The notes under the pieces: model-generated | The model's database searches: none | What the model was told of the DNA's origin: nothing | Seen by the model: the letters and a program-made list of their open reading frames with translations, nothing else | Shown: positions 9,851 to 18,115 of the stretch, one piece after another | Layout: each line of letters starts with the position of its first letter | How positions within the stretch are numbered: the stretch's first letter is position 1 | Made by a program: the position numbers and the translations under genes | Origin: Vibrio salinus | Lineage (GTDB): Bacteria; Pseudomonadota; Gammaproteobacteria; Enterobacterales; Vibrionaceae | Length of the DNA stretch: 64,000 bases | NCBI RefSeq assembly: GCF_021272385.1 | Contig: NZ_JAJSDZ010000005.1 | Coordinates: 372,001-436,000, forward strand | Direction: 5' to 3'

Positions 9851-10035
9851 CCATAATTCGCCATAGACCCGAACCGGTTCTGTTATCTGTCTGGTAACTC
9901 CGAATCAATAAGAACCGGTAAATATATTTACTCTCTTTACTCGAATTTATATATGAAATCCATTACATTTACATCTCGTATTGGAAATGTTCACTCCGGT
10001 GTCCCCGAAGTAAACTCTCTCAGTAAAGGAATAAA

Positions 10036-11064
10036 ATGAATTCTCTACTTTTCCGCCTGTCGGTATTAGCGATGGGCCTTTCTCTTGGAACCGCTCATGC
10101 AGAAGCTCTGCCAGCTAAACCCATTACCCCAAAAGTACTGGTCGTAACCATGTTTGGTGGCGAAGCCAAGCCATGGCAAAGCCACCTGAATTTTTCTCAT
10201 TCTTATGCACTCCCCGGATTAAATGCAGATTATCCCGATTTACAGTGCGATGATCAGGGCGTTTGCCTTATCACAACCGCAATGGGCTATGCCAATGCGG
10301 CAAGTACGATGAGTATCTTATCCTTCAGCCCTGATGTTGATTTACGTAAGACCTACATCATTATCTCAGGAATTGGTGGTGTCGCCCCCGACAGAGCAAC
10401 ATTAGGCTCTGCAAACTGGGCACGGTATGTCATCGATGGCGGACTAATCCACCAGATTGACCCACGCCAGATGCCATCAACATGGAAAAGCGGTATTTTA
10501 GCCTTAGGCGCATCCGCCCCCGGCCAAAAAGGCCGCTGGAGCGCAGGCACAGAAGTTTACCACCTCAATGATAAACTGGTGGACAAGGCCTATAATTTGA
10601 CAAAAACAGAACCCCTTCTCGACAGTGATGAAGCCCGCCAATACAGAAAACAGTATCAGGCCGGTACCCCCGGAGCAGACAAACCTCAGGTATCTGTCTG
10701 CGATACGCTATCAAGCGACACATACTGGCATGGCTCGCTGATAGCGCAAGAAATGCAGGATTACGCTTCTTTGATCACCGACGGCAAAGCCCGGTACTGC
10801 ACAACCCAAATGGAAGACAATGCTAGCCTGACTGCACTAAAACGTGCGGCAGATGCAGACAGACTCGACTTTGGCCGTATTTTAGTGATGCGTACCGGCT
10901 CTAACTTTGATCGTGAAGCCCCGGATCAAACCCCGGCAGAATCGCTGGCAGCTCAGTCCGGCGGCTTTGTTCCCGCAGTGACTAATGCCTACCGGGTTTC
11001 TTACCGGGTAACACAAAATATCGTCGATAACTGGCCTCAGTGGAAAAACGGTATACCGGAATAA
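10036..11064 (+). CDS. NUP-family purine nucleoside permease-like protein, secreted
   Basis: 342 residues with a Sec signal peptide (hydrophobic core about 8-20, cleavage near AHA-EA at 22). The mature protein resembles the purine nucleoside permease (NUP) family, which is distantly related to nucleoside phosphorylases: VLVVTMFGGEAKPW, VCLITTAMGYANAASTM, YIIISGIGGVAPDRATLGSANWARYVIDGG, and a C-terminal RTGSNFDREAP. Despite the family name, it has no membrane segments after the signal, so it is probably periplasmic and binds or cleaves nucleosides. It follows the sugar ABC operon by 185 bases on the same strand and has its own AAAGGA site. A nucleoside substrate for the ABC system is a possible but unproven link. 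Confidence 0.78.
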   Translation: MNSLLFRLSVLAMGLSLGTAHAEALPAKPITPKVLVVTMFGGEAKPWQSHLNFSHSYALPGLNADYPDLQCDDQGVCLITTAMGYANAASTMSILSFSPDVDLRKTYIIISGIGGVAPDRATLGSANWARYVIDGGLIHQIDPRQMPSTWKSGILALGASAPGQKGRWSAGTEVYHLNDKLVDKAYNLTKTEPLLDSDEARQYRKQYQAGTPGADKPQVSVCDTLSSDTYWHGSLIAQEMQDYASLITDGKARYCTTQMEDNASLTALKRAADADRLDFGRILVMRTGSNFDREAPDQTPAESLAAQSGGFVPAVTNAYRVSYRVTQNIVDNWPQWKNGIPE

Positions 11065-11184
11065 TATTCCGGTCCGGAGAACCGGCGCCGTGAACAAATT
11101 CTGAAGCCGGTCTAAAAAGACAAAATGCAACTGCATTTATATACAGTTGTCGGTTATGCTTTATCTCAAACAAGAGAGGAGCAA

Positions 11185-12087
11185 ATGAAAGTCGACTATC
11201 AGTTGCGTTTACGCCCGGTAATCCGGTATCTGGAAAAACACTTTAATGAACCACTGAATCTTAATGAAGTGGCAAGACTGGCTAACCTGTCACCCTACCA
11301 CTTTCACCGTACCTTCAAAGCGGTACAGGGAGAAACTCTGGCCGAGTTTCTCAGAAGACTGCGGTTACAGGCCGCGGCCAGCGAGTTATTTTATAAAAAA
11401 GTGAGTGTCACCAATGCCGCGTTAAATTATGGTTTTTCCAGCTCACAAAGTCTGGCTAAAGCATTCCGGTGTCACTTTGGCGTCGCCCCCAGCGCTTTTC
11501 GCGAATGTATCACGGTTGGGGCATTTTCACATCTGGCAAAAAACAGCAAGATCGGACACGCAAACAGCAAGAAAGGAAACGCGCTTAATTCATCGTCTTC
11601 CTATACTGACACTCAGTATCTAACAGGGAGAATAAACATGAAAACAGAACATTTTGATCCTTCAGCACTGGCTTATGTCCGGGTAACCGGCCCCTACGGT
11701 GAAGGCTATGAAGAAGCTTGCGATAAACTCTGGGCCTGGGCATCACCAAACGGTTTTGCAAAGAACACCTGCATTTTCATCTATCATGACAATCCGGAAA
11801 TTACACCAGCAGAAAAATGCCGTACTGATATCTGCCTGATGGTACCGGACAACACCCAGCCCACTGCAGGTATTGAAAAAAAACCTTTTAGTGGCGGCCG
11901 TTATGGCACACTTCGCCAGACCGTTACCGACAAAAGTCAATATGGTCCTTTATGGGAAGATCTGATGAAGCAAATCACAGAATCTGGAATGGAATGTGAT
12001 GATCGCCCCTGTTTTGAGCTTTACCACAGTTATGATCCTCAAACTCAAGTGGCCGATGTCAGCTTTTGTATGCCCTTAAAAGCATAA
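11185..12087 (+). CDS. AraC-family regulator with C-terminal GyrI-like effector domain (Rob-like)
   Basis: 300 residues from the ATG at 11185, chosen for the strong GAGGAG site upstream. The AraC-type double helix-turn-helix is N-terminal (about 5-105: YLEKHFNEPLNLNEVARLANLSPYHFHRTFKAV..., second motif NYGFSSSQSLAKAFRCHFGVAPSAFR). A polar linker (about 115-150) leads to a GyrI/SbmC-like small-molecule domain (about 152-300: FDPSALAYVRVTGPYGEGYEEACDKLW...). This is the architecture of Rob and related multidrug or stress sensors. No transporter is adjacent, so targets are unknown. Confidence 0.85.
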   Translation: MKVDYQLRLRPVIRYLEKHFNEPLNLNEVARLANLSPYHFHRTFKAVQGETLAEFLRRLRLQAAASELFYKKVSVTNAALNYGFSSSQSLAKAFRCHFGVAPSAFRECITVGAFSHLAKNSKIGHANSKKGNALNSSSSYTDTQYLTGRINMKTEHFDPSALAYVRVTGPYGEGYEEACDKLWAWASPNGFAKNTCIFIYHDNPEITPAEKCRTDICLMVPDNTQPTAGIEKKPFSGGRYGTLRQTVTDKSQYGPLWEDLMKQITESGMECDDRPCFELYHSYDPQTQVADVSFCMPLKA

Positions 12088-12121
12088 AAAGCCCTTTTTA
12101 TCTTGATGATTATGTTATAAA

Positions 12122-12149
12122 GCGTCTTGCTCCTTCCGGGTCAAGACGC
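12122..12149. repeat. Hairpin, eight-base inverted repeat
   Basis: GCGTCTTG (12122-12129) and CAAGACGC (12142-12149) flank a 12-base loop 35 bases after the AraC-type gene stop. No T-run follows on either strand, so it is a weak or factor-assisted terminator at best. Confidence 0.4.
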
Positions 12150-12276
12150 CTGGCGTAAACTGACTATCCGTACCCAGTCTTTAATTTTCAGTTAATCTAG
12201 TCTGGTCACACTTTTCTAAAGAATTTAGTTGCATATTAAAAATTGATTTGGTGAATGAGTCTAAGAGGAAAGTGCC

Positions 12277-13305
12277 ATGGATATCGAGTTTCATTATTGG
12301 ATAACCGGCTACATAGCATTGAAAGCGGGGTTCTCGTCAGAAGAGGCAAAAACCATTGCTTATGCCTCTGAATTAGTTGATGACAACGATACCGGCGTTA
12401 AAGTTAAAGATCGGCATTCTGAAGAGGTGTATATTAATTTCATCAGTCAGACCATGAACATTCTAAAACCCAAAAAGAAATTGATGCGAATTTATCCCAT
12501 TTTTCATTTTGTGCCAGGAGACCCTGCTGCAATCACCGCAAGGCGAAAAGATGGAAAAATGCACATTCTCAATACCACCCCAAACAGTCCGAATGCAAAT
12601 ACTTTACTGGAAGCTGCTTTCAGTTCTGATGAAGAAATGCGGCTCTACCGAATTGGAATTGCCTCTCATACCTACGTTGATACCTGGGCCCATCAGAATT
12701 TTGTCGGTTGGTACGACTACGTCAACAATATCGGTTTGGATCCGAAACCAGACATCGGTCATGCCGATGCAGAGCACCATCCTGATTGGGTATGTCATAA
12801 ATGGGAAGATAACCGGCTGGTAAAATCCGTTGTTGATAATCGTGAACGGTTTACTGAAGCCGCCAAATGTTTATACCTCCAATACTGTTCATACCTTGCT
12901 CAGCAGGGAAGAGAAGATAAATCTGGAGAATGGCGGAACATCGAGTCCAGTCTCATTACGATTCAGGGACGCCCTTACAGCGGTGATTTTATCCGCTATA
13001 AAGATGAGCGTATTCAGGAATACAAAAACCGTCTGGATAACTGGCCGGATTTTGATGAAAACATCTGGTTTGATGAAGCCATAGACACAGAAGTACATGG
13101 ATTAAAAGATTCCCATGAAGGCTTAACCTCTGTGCTCACTATATTTAAAGATGAATATTTCTGGAAAGAAGGAATACAAAAAGAAAACACCAACTGGTAT
13201 AAATTTCAGGAATCGGTGAAAGCACAGGAAGCATTGGGGATTGAACTGTTATCCCCGTTATTCCGGCAAATGGGCTATGACCTCGTCGATGAAAAATATT
13301 CATAG
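12277..13305 (+). CDS. DUF6765-like protein, possible metal-dependent hydrolase fold
   Basis: 342 residues. The N-terminus MDIEFHYWITGYIALKAGFS, followed by an acidic DDNDTG turn (about 40-45), resembles DUF6765. The middle carries histidines spaced as in zinc-dependent phospholipase C / S1-P1-like folds: SHTYVDTWAHQNFVGW (about 129-144) and DIGHADAEHHPDW (about 156-168). No signal peptide is seen, so it is expected in the cytoplasm. The function is unknown; hydrolysis by a metal cluster is my inference from the His/Asp pattern. It has its own ribosome-binding site (AGAGGAAAG) and stands alone, convergent with the thioredoxin-like gene. Confidence 0.7.
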   Translation: MDIEFHYWITGYIALKAGFSSEEAKTIAYASELVDDNDTGVKVKDRHSEEVYINFISQTMNILKPKKKLMRIYPIFHFVPGDPAAITARRKDGKMHILNTTPNSPNANTLLEAAFSSDEEMRLYRIGIASHTYVDTWAHQNFVGWYDYVNNIGLDPKPDIGHADAEHHPDWVCHKWEDNRLVKSVVDNRERFTEAAKCLYLQYCSYLAQQGREDKSGEWRNIESSLITIQGRPYSGDFIRYKDERIQEYKNRLDNWPDFDENIWFDEAIDTEVHGLKDSHEGLTSVLTIFKDEYFWKEGIQKENTNWYKFQESVKAQEALGIELLSPLFRQMGYDLVDEKYS

Positions 13306-13349
13306 CTAAAAAATAACACGCCGCCAGAAGCACTCTCTGACGGCGCGTT
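13305..13349. terminator. Terminator between DUF6765 gene and thioredoxin-like gene
   Basis: Imperfect 14-base arms AACACGCCGCCAGA (13315-13328) and TCTGACGGCGCGTT (13336-13349). Read on the minus strand, the stem ends in TTATTTTTTAG, a good terminator for the thioredoxin-like gene at 13419. On the plus strand it may also stop the DUF6765 transcript, but without a T-run. Confidence 0.65.
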
Positions 13350-13418
13350 ACGTTAAGCAAATGCTCCCCCGCCGGTGTAACTGAAAAACCGTGCCAGGTT
13401 CGGTTCCCTACTGTATGT

Positions 13419-13790
13419 TTACAATACTTGCACTAGCTTTATAAATTTTGACGATAAATCGGATAAACCGGTTTCTGTTATCACTTCTACGTTATCTTTA
13501 TCAGCAATAACGCCCTCTTTGATCAATACGGTTCTCGGATAACCATGACCACCAAACCGGTTCGTCAATGTTTCATGCGCTTCACTGATAAACACACCTT
13601 TGGTCATCTGAACATTCACCTGAAATACGTCAATATGTTGCTCATTCAAGTGCTGGACAAAAGCGTCAATATGCTGGCTTTGTCTTTCAGTACAGTCCGG
13701 ACACCAGGCCGTCACAACATTGACCACAAAGGTCTCTTTCCTCTCAATACGATCATTCACATCTGTTGGTTCTACGATTTGCAACCCCAT
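13419..13790 (-). CDS. Thioredoxin-fold protein with CPDC motif
   Basis: 123 residues. An early beta strand VVNVVTAWCPDCTERQ (about 22-37) carries Cys-Pro-Asp-Cys in the place of thioredoxin's CGPC, and a cis-Pro loop GGHGYPRTVLIKEG (about 79-92) follows at the expected distance. It looks like a cytoplasmic thiol-disulfide protein; there is no signal peptide. The acidic residue inside the CxxC is unusual for a general thioredoxin and suggests a dedicated partner. It precedes nothing in operon; the GNAT genes upstream are 94 bases away on the same strand. Confidence 0.75.
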   Translation of the reverse strand: MGLQIVEPTDVNDRIERKETFVVNVVTAWCPDCTERQSQHIDAFVQHLNEQHIDVFQVNVQMTKGVFISEAHETLTNRFGGHGYPRTVLIKEGVIADKDNVEVITETGLSDLSSKFIKLVQVL

Positions 13791-13884
13791 CGTTTTTTAT
13801 TCTCCTGTTAACATCGCGAAGACGGTTTCCCAAAAATCAGGAAACCTTCGGTATGTGAAAAGATCACCGCTCTTAAGCATCCCG

Positions 13885-14292
13885 TCATTCATTGGTTTTA
13901 CGCATGAGGTGAATACCACCAACCTCTGTACTAAACCCAAATTGTTCATAATAGGCTTCCATTTCAGGAAGACAGTACAACTCAACGTGTTTTATATTCT
14001 TCAGATCGTCGTGATTTTGGATTGCGCTCATTAGCTTTCCCCCTAAACCACAACGTCTCTGGGATGAGCATACAATAACATCGAAGATGATCGCTTTGAA
14101 AGTAAAGTCACTTAACACGCGGCCAAAACCAACAAGGTTATTGTCGTCATCTACAGCACCTACACACAACTGAGATCCTTTCACACAATTGATGGTTTGA
14201 TCTAGCGTTCGTTCCTTAGCCCACCATGCCTGGCTATACAACTCATGGACCTGAGCAATTCGTTCATCTGTAAATGTGTCAATGATTTCCAT
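13885..14292 (-). CDS. GNAT family N-acetyltransferase
   Basis: 135 residues, the usual length of a single GNAT domain. Motif A is seen as FDVIVCSSQRRCGLGGKLMSAI (about 72-93), the acetyl-CoA pyrophosphate loop being QRRCGLGG, and the C-terminal VELYCLPEMEAYYEQFGF strand-helix is typical. Its ATG overlaps the end of the next upstream GNAT gene by 14 bases, so the two are probably co-translated. Substrate unknown. Confidence 0.82.
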   Translation of the reverse strand: MEIIDTFTDERIAQVHELYSQAWWAKERTLDQTINCVKGSQLCVGAVDDDNNLVGFGRVLSDFTFKAIIFDVIVCSSQRRCGLGGKLMSAIQNHDDLKNIKHVELYCLPEMEAYYEQFGFSTEVGGIHLMRKTNE

Positions 14293-14833
14293 ATCTTCCC
14301 GGGTTCCTGATTTTAACGCTGTCTGCTATAGGGTTGGACTTAATCGATCCCTGAAAAGCAACACAGTGACAACGGTTGGTGAGAATGTCATTTATTAAAT
14401 GCATGATTACCGTTGGAATGCCTGCTGGATTCTTACCACCATCTCTTACGTCAACGAACCCAGTATTTAAGTAGAGTGTTCGGGCTGCTAATCCTGCCTG
14501 AACTGTTTTATCAAAGGTTTGCACAACAATTTCTTTTTCGGAATCTAATCTGGAAATTGCGGCTCTTAACAGATGACTGCCAATGCCTTGCCCCCGGTAT
14601 AACTCAGCAACAACAAACCATAGAATGGCATTCGCCTCTTTTGAAATGGCAATACCACCTTTCAGCGTATTAAGTGTATCTCTGACACAAAAAACCATTT
14701 TATTTGCAATGGCTTCTTTCAGTGCCGTATGAAATGAAGCTTCATTTACCATTGGTCCAAAGAGATTTTCAACTTCTGCGGAAAGCCCAACAAGACTTTC
14801 AAAGTCAGACATGACGGCCGTCTCTACTCTCAT
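14279..14833 (-). CDS. GNAT family N-acetyltransferase with unusual C-terminal tail
   Basis: 184 residues. The GNAT domain spans about 1-145, with motif A at WFVVAELYRGQGIGSHLLRAAI (about 70-91; loop RGQGIG) and a second part LYLNTGFVDVRDGG (about 118-131). After VIMHLIND (about residue 149) the protein runs on for about 35 residues (NRCHCVAFQGSIKSNPIADS...) that do not look like part of the fold and may derive from intergenic repeat DNA read through after loss of the original stop. The tail overlaps the start of the downstream GNAT gene. Confidence 0.78.
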   Translation of the reverse strand: MRVETAVMSDFESLVGLSAEVENLFGPMVNEASFHTALKEAIANKMVFCVRDTLNTLKGGIAISKEANAILWFVVAELYRGQGIGSHLLRAAISRLDSEKEIVVQTFDKTVQAGLAARTLYLNTGFVDVRDGGKNPAGIPTVIMHLINDILTNRCHCVAFQGSIKSNPIADSVKIRNPGRYGNH

Positions 14834-14900
14834 TTTTATTCACTCTTTGTCATTCGTTTACTCTGCATAATAAACCGTTATCCAGCCCCCGGCATACATC

Positions 14901-15548
14901 TTATGGTTTTATTCCCGGAATAACAGTCAGTATGTCCAGTAAAGACCCGCTATCCACGGAAACAGAAGCAGCCAGTTGAGTTGTGGTATCGGCATTGAAT
15001 GCAACCGAAAATCCTACCTGTTTAAATAATGGCAAGTCGGAACGGGAATCACCGACATGAAAGGCTTCAGATAAATTTGCATGAATCTTCTGGCAATAGT
15101 CGTTCACATAGACCGGTTTGTCAGTTTCATGGAAATCGGTAAGAACCCGCCCGGTGAAGATACCACTCGAATCCAGTTCAAGGTCTGGACCACTCCAGCC
15201 AGAAAATCCGTATTTGTTAGCAAAATACTCAGCGACAAACTTCCACGCCAGAATACAAACAATAGAAGGAATCCCTCTGGATGCAAAATAAGACACCGTT
15301 TCGCTAATATGATCGACCGTGGGAATATCGTCTAAGAAGCCGTGAATATCAGAAACCGAATAGCCACGGTAGTATTTCCCATCGAGGGCAGCAACATCAG
15401 CATTGGAGACTTTGCCTTCTTTATACCATCGCTCAATTTTCGCCATCTCATCAGCATGGCCCATTTTGCCGGCTAAATGCTGGCCTGTACTGGTGTTTTT
15501 CACCAGCGTTCCGTCCAGATCGAAACAGGCGACTTTCCATTGAGGCAT
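14901..15548 (-). CDS. HAD-superfamily phosphatase (SerB-like, subfamily IB)
   Basis: 215 residues. Motif I CFDLDGTLVKNTST (about 8-21) has the nucleophile Asp and the acid/base Asp two residues later. Motif II lies near SIVCILAWKF (about 94-104), though the usual Ser/Thr-Gly pattern is weak. Motif III/IV is HVGDSRSDLPLFKQVG (about 165-180). The alpha-helical cap between motifs I and II resembles phosphoserine-phosphatase-like enzymes. Cytoplasmic phosphate monoester hydrolase; substrate unknown. It lies next to a second HAD gene transcribed the same way. Confidence 0.8.
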   Translation of the reverse strand: MPQWKVACFDLDGTLVKNTSTGQHLAGKMGHADEMAKIERWYKEGKVSNADVAALDGKYYRGYSVSDIHGFLDDIPTVDHISETVSYFASRGIPSIVCILAWKFVAEYFANKYGFSGWSGPDLELDSSGIFTGRVLTDFHETDKPVYVNDYCQKIHANLSEAFHVGDSRSDLPLFKQVGFSVAFNADTTTQLAASVSVDSGSLLDILTVIPGIKP

Positions 15549-15609
15549 GTTTCAGGTGCTCCATTTAGAGTTGAATTGAATTATTACATTGAATTAAAAC
15601 AACTTAGAT

Positions 15610-16263
15610 CTATTTTATAACTTCCATCTCAAATTGTTCGAAATGAGTGATGACATCATGCCCATAACGGGAATAATCTTCATCTATCGAGTTAACAATC
15701 ACAATCTTTCCGGCTTTTGCCGCTTCTGCCGCCATAATTCCAGACTGAGAATCTTCAAAGATAATTGCCTGTTGCGGGGAACACTCCAGCTTTTCCATGG
15801 CAACTTCAAAAATATCCGGGCTTGGCTTGCTCTTAATTTTACCGTTATTGTAAACAATGTCATCAATTGAAAACCAACGGTCCAGATTGTAATTTTCAAA
15901 ATAAAAGCTGACATTCTCTATTCCTGAAGAAGTGGCAATAGTGAAAGGAATCTTTGCTTCTTTTAAATTATCCAGAAAACTGAAGGCGCCGGGACCTAAC
16001 CCAAGTTTTTCTTCCAGACACAGGTTTTGATATATTTTTTCTTTCTCTAACGTGTATTTTCCGATTTCCTCTGGAGAAATATTGTTACTGAAAAGATCTT
16101 TGAAAATCAGTTGGTTTTGTTTACCGTGAATCGTTTCGTTTTTTTCTTCATCTGTAAGATCGAAACCATGCTGCTCTAGAAAAATATCCCAAGCCTCATT
16201 ATGAAGGTGTGTATCCCATAATAACGTCCCGTTAAAATCGAAAATAATCGCTTTATATTCCAT
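15610..16263 (-). CDS. HAD-superfamily hydrolase, beta-phosphoglucomutase/phosphatase-like
   Basis: 217 residues. Motif I is IIFDFNGTLLWDTHLH (about 6-21), with Asn between the two family positions where many have Asp-Leu-Asp/Asn; motif II is FTIATSSGIENV (about 107-118); Lys (SKPSPDIFEVAMEKL, about 146-160) and motif IV IIFEDSQSGIMAAEAAKAG (about 168-186) are typical of the beta-PGM/sugar-phosphatase group. It probably dephosphorylates or isomerises a small sugar phosphate in the cytoplasm. The DeoR-type regulator upstream (16378-17139), same strand and 114 bases away, makes sugar-phosphate metabolism plausible. Confidence 0.82.
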   Translation of the reverse strand: MEYKAIIFDFNGTLLWDTHLHNEAWDIFLEQHGFDLTDEEKNETIHGKQNQLIFKDLFSNNISPEEIGKYTLEKEKIYQNLCLEEKLGLGPGAFSFLDNLKEAKIPFTIATSSGIENVSFYFENYNLDRWFSIDDIVYNNGKIKSKPSPDIFEVAMEKLECSPQQAIIFEDSQSGIMAAEAAKAGKIVIVNSIDEDYSRYGHDVITHFEQFEMEVIK

Positions 16264-16377
16264 ATAAAATACCTTAATTTCATTACGTTAGTTCTGAATT
16301 AACTTTTATGCCTTTCTTCCGTGCCAGTCTGAGTAATATGGCAGATCTCCCGGAGGGAGTACTGTATTATTCTTTGA

Positions 16378-17139
16378 TTAACAGGTAATTAACTGACATT
16401 CAGTATGTGAAAAGTAGTTTTTCAGCGATGAATCATTTTCCTTACAAATCAGATAATCAATTTCCTGAGATGCCAAGAAAGGATATGAGGCCAACGCTTC
16501 GATTTTATCGTCAGTACATAGTACGGCTATTGAACCGGAACGGGTCACCACTAAATGCTTAAATTCCCTGTCTCTGTAATGAACCGCACTAAATCCTGTT
16601 TCTGATGACCAGGCACATGCTCCGAGAAAACTCAAATCAAACCGAAATTTATTAATGGCTTCAGCGGCCGTAATATCAATCGCACCACCTACTGCGTAAT
16701 CTAATTCACCACCGATGAGAATGGTTCTAATCGTTTTTCTTTCCAGTAATCGGGTCGCAATCGCCGGGCTGTTGGTAACGACGGTCAATTCCATATTATC
16801 AGGTAAGATACTTGCCAGAAGCATATGTGTACTACTGGCATCAAGGAAAATAAGTTGTTTTTCCTTGATAATTTTGACTGCTCCCAGAACAAGCACCTGT
16901 TTCTCAGCATTACGGTTTTCAAGACGTTCTTCCTGAGTACCGCTTGGTGGAGCAAAAGATAAGGCACCACCGTGAATTCGCTTACAAAGCCCTTCTCCGG
17001 AAAGAAATCGTAGATCTCTACGAATTGTTGCTTCGGTTGTTCCAAGCTGTACCGCCAGATCAGCAGCGATAACCTTGTTGTGTGATTTCAGCAATTGAAG
17101 AATAAGCTGTTGCCTTTCTTCCGGTGAATATTTGTCCAT
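16378..17139 (-). CDS. DeoR-family transcriptional regulator
   Basis: 253 residues from the ATG at 17137-17139, chosen because the family begins like MDKYSPEERQQLILQLL and GGAG lies upstream; the longest frame would add 23 unsupported residues. The DeoR helix-turn-helix is at about 20-40 (VIAADLAVQLGTTEATIRRDL), and the DeoR C-terminal sugar-phosphate sensor domain follows, with IFLDASSTHMLLA (about 92-104), LTVVTNSPAIA and TILIGGELDYAVGGAI. It may control the HAD gene just downstream in response to a phosphorylated sugar. Confidence 0.87.
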   Translation of the reverse strand: MDKYSPEERQQLILQLLKSHNKVIAADLAVQLGTTEATIRRDLRFLSGEGLCKRIHGGALSFAPPSGTQEERLENRNAEKQVLVLGAVKIIKEKQLIFLDASSTHMLLASILPDNMELTVVTNSPAIATRLLERKTIRTILIGGELDYAVGGAIDITAAEAINKFRFDLSFLGACAWSSETGFSAVHYRDREFKHLVVTRSGSIAVLCTDDKIEALASYPFLASQEIDYLICKENDSSLKNYFSHTECQLITC

Positions 17140-17324
17140 TATTGATGAATCTCCAGAATGACGCTGTAAACGAACCAAGGTTAACTTCAATATGGTTATA
17201 TTTAACACTGACCAAAAATAAACACAATCGAAAAGAAATAAATATTAATTTGTTCATTTTTGTTCATTTGGTTTAATACCAGCCAGCTACCGGAGTGAGA
17301 AGAATCAGCAATCATACATAACGA

Positions 17325-18020
17325 TTAAAGTGTCAGAGGAACATTCGCTAACAATTTGGTGTGTTCTTTCTTGACATACCAGTCGATAGAAACCAGCTTC
17401 ACGCAATCCACAGTATGAACCCCAAAATCAAATTCACGATAATCCTTGAGAAATTCAAACAAACGATTGGGATTTTGTAATGATTCTTTAAATCGAACCA
17501 TTGTCGAGTGAGCGGTGGCGATTTGGTATCTCGAATCACGGCTCATATACAGATGTGATTGATTAAATGCAGCTCTTAATTTTTCTCTTAAGTAAGATAA
17601 CGATTCATCAGGCATAAACCCTTGTAAAAGAATGCAACTGGGAGAAGCCGTGATACCTTTAAATTGAATATCAAACGACCCGATATCTCTGACGGCGTTC
17701 TTAAACACTTCAGCGTAATCCTGCCCTTCAGTCTCCGACAAATGAAAGTTTTCACAACAGGTGATGATAGTGAGAACCGTTAAATGCCAGTCGGAGAGAG
17801 GTGGATAATATTGTCCGGGTTCTAAGATTTGAAGTTTTTGCAAAAAGTCAGAAACTTCATGAATCAATGCCTTGCTATTTTGTAGGTAGGACAATGCAGT
17901 AATGCCCCTTCGGCTGTCCCTCGGGTCCTCAATCAGAGGATCTGTCTGATAATGTTCGTTTTTGATCACCTGCCCGAAATCGTGCCACATAGCATCATAA
18001 ATTCGCTTTTCTTCTCTCAT
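17325..18020 (-). CDS. 2H phosphoesterase / RNA-ligase-like protein
   Basis: 231 residues, not a family I can name. It carries two His-x-Thr type motifs, His79-Leu-Thr (DWHLTVLTI) and His171-Ser-Thr (TAHSTMVRF), each in a predicted beta strand and 92 residues apart. That is the signature of the 2H phosphoesterase superfamily (2'-5' RNA ligase, cyclic phosphodiesterases). No signal peptide. A role in hydrolysing a cyclic nucleotide or 2'-5' linkage is an inference from the motif pair alone. It stands alone between DeoR and LysR regulators. Confidence 0.65.
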   Translation of the reverse strand: MREEKRIYDAMWHDFGQVIKNEHYQTDPLIEDPRDSRRGITALSYLQNSKALIHEVSDFLQKLQILEPGQYYPPLSDWHLTVLTIITCCENFHLSETEGQDYAEVFKNAVRDIGSFDIQFKGITASPSCILLQGFMPDESLSYLREKLRAAFNQSHLYMSRDSRYQIATAHSTMVRFKESLQNPNRLFEFLKDYREFDFGVHTVDCVKLVSIDWYVKKEHTKLLANVPLTL

Positions 18021-18115
18021 TCAATATTGCCTTAACCAACCATGGAGACATATTCATATAATCACATAATAAAGTGCCCGATGGATTTGATCTACCTGTT
18101 AAATAAACGGCGGAT

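Noticed and set aside
10036..11064. Membrane component of the sugar ABC system
   Set aside because: The family is called 'permease', but only a signal peptide is hydrophobic, so it is secreted and not a channel.
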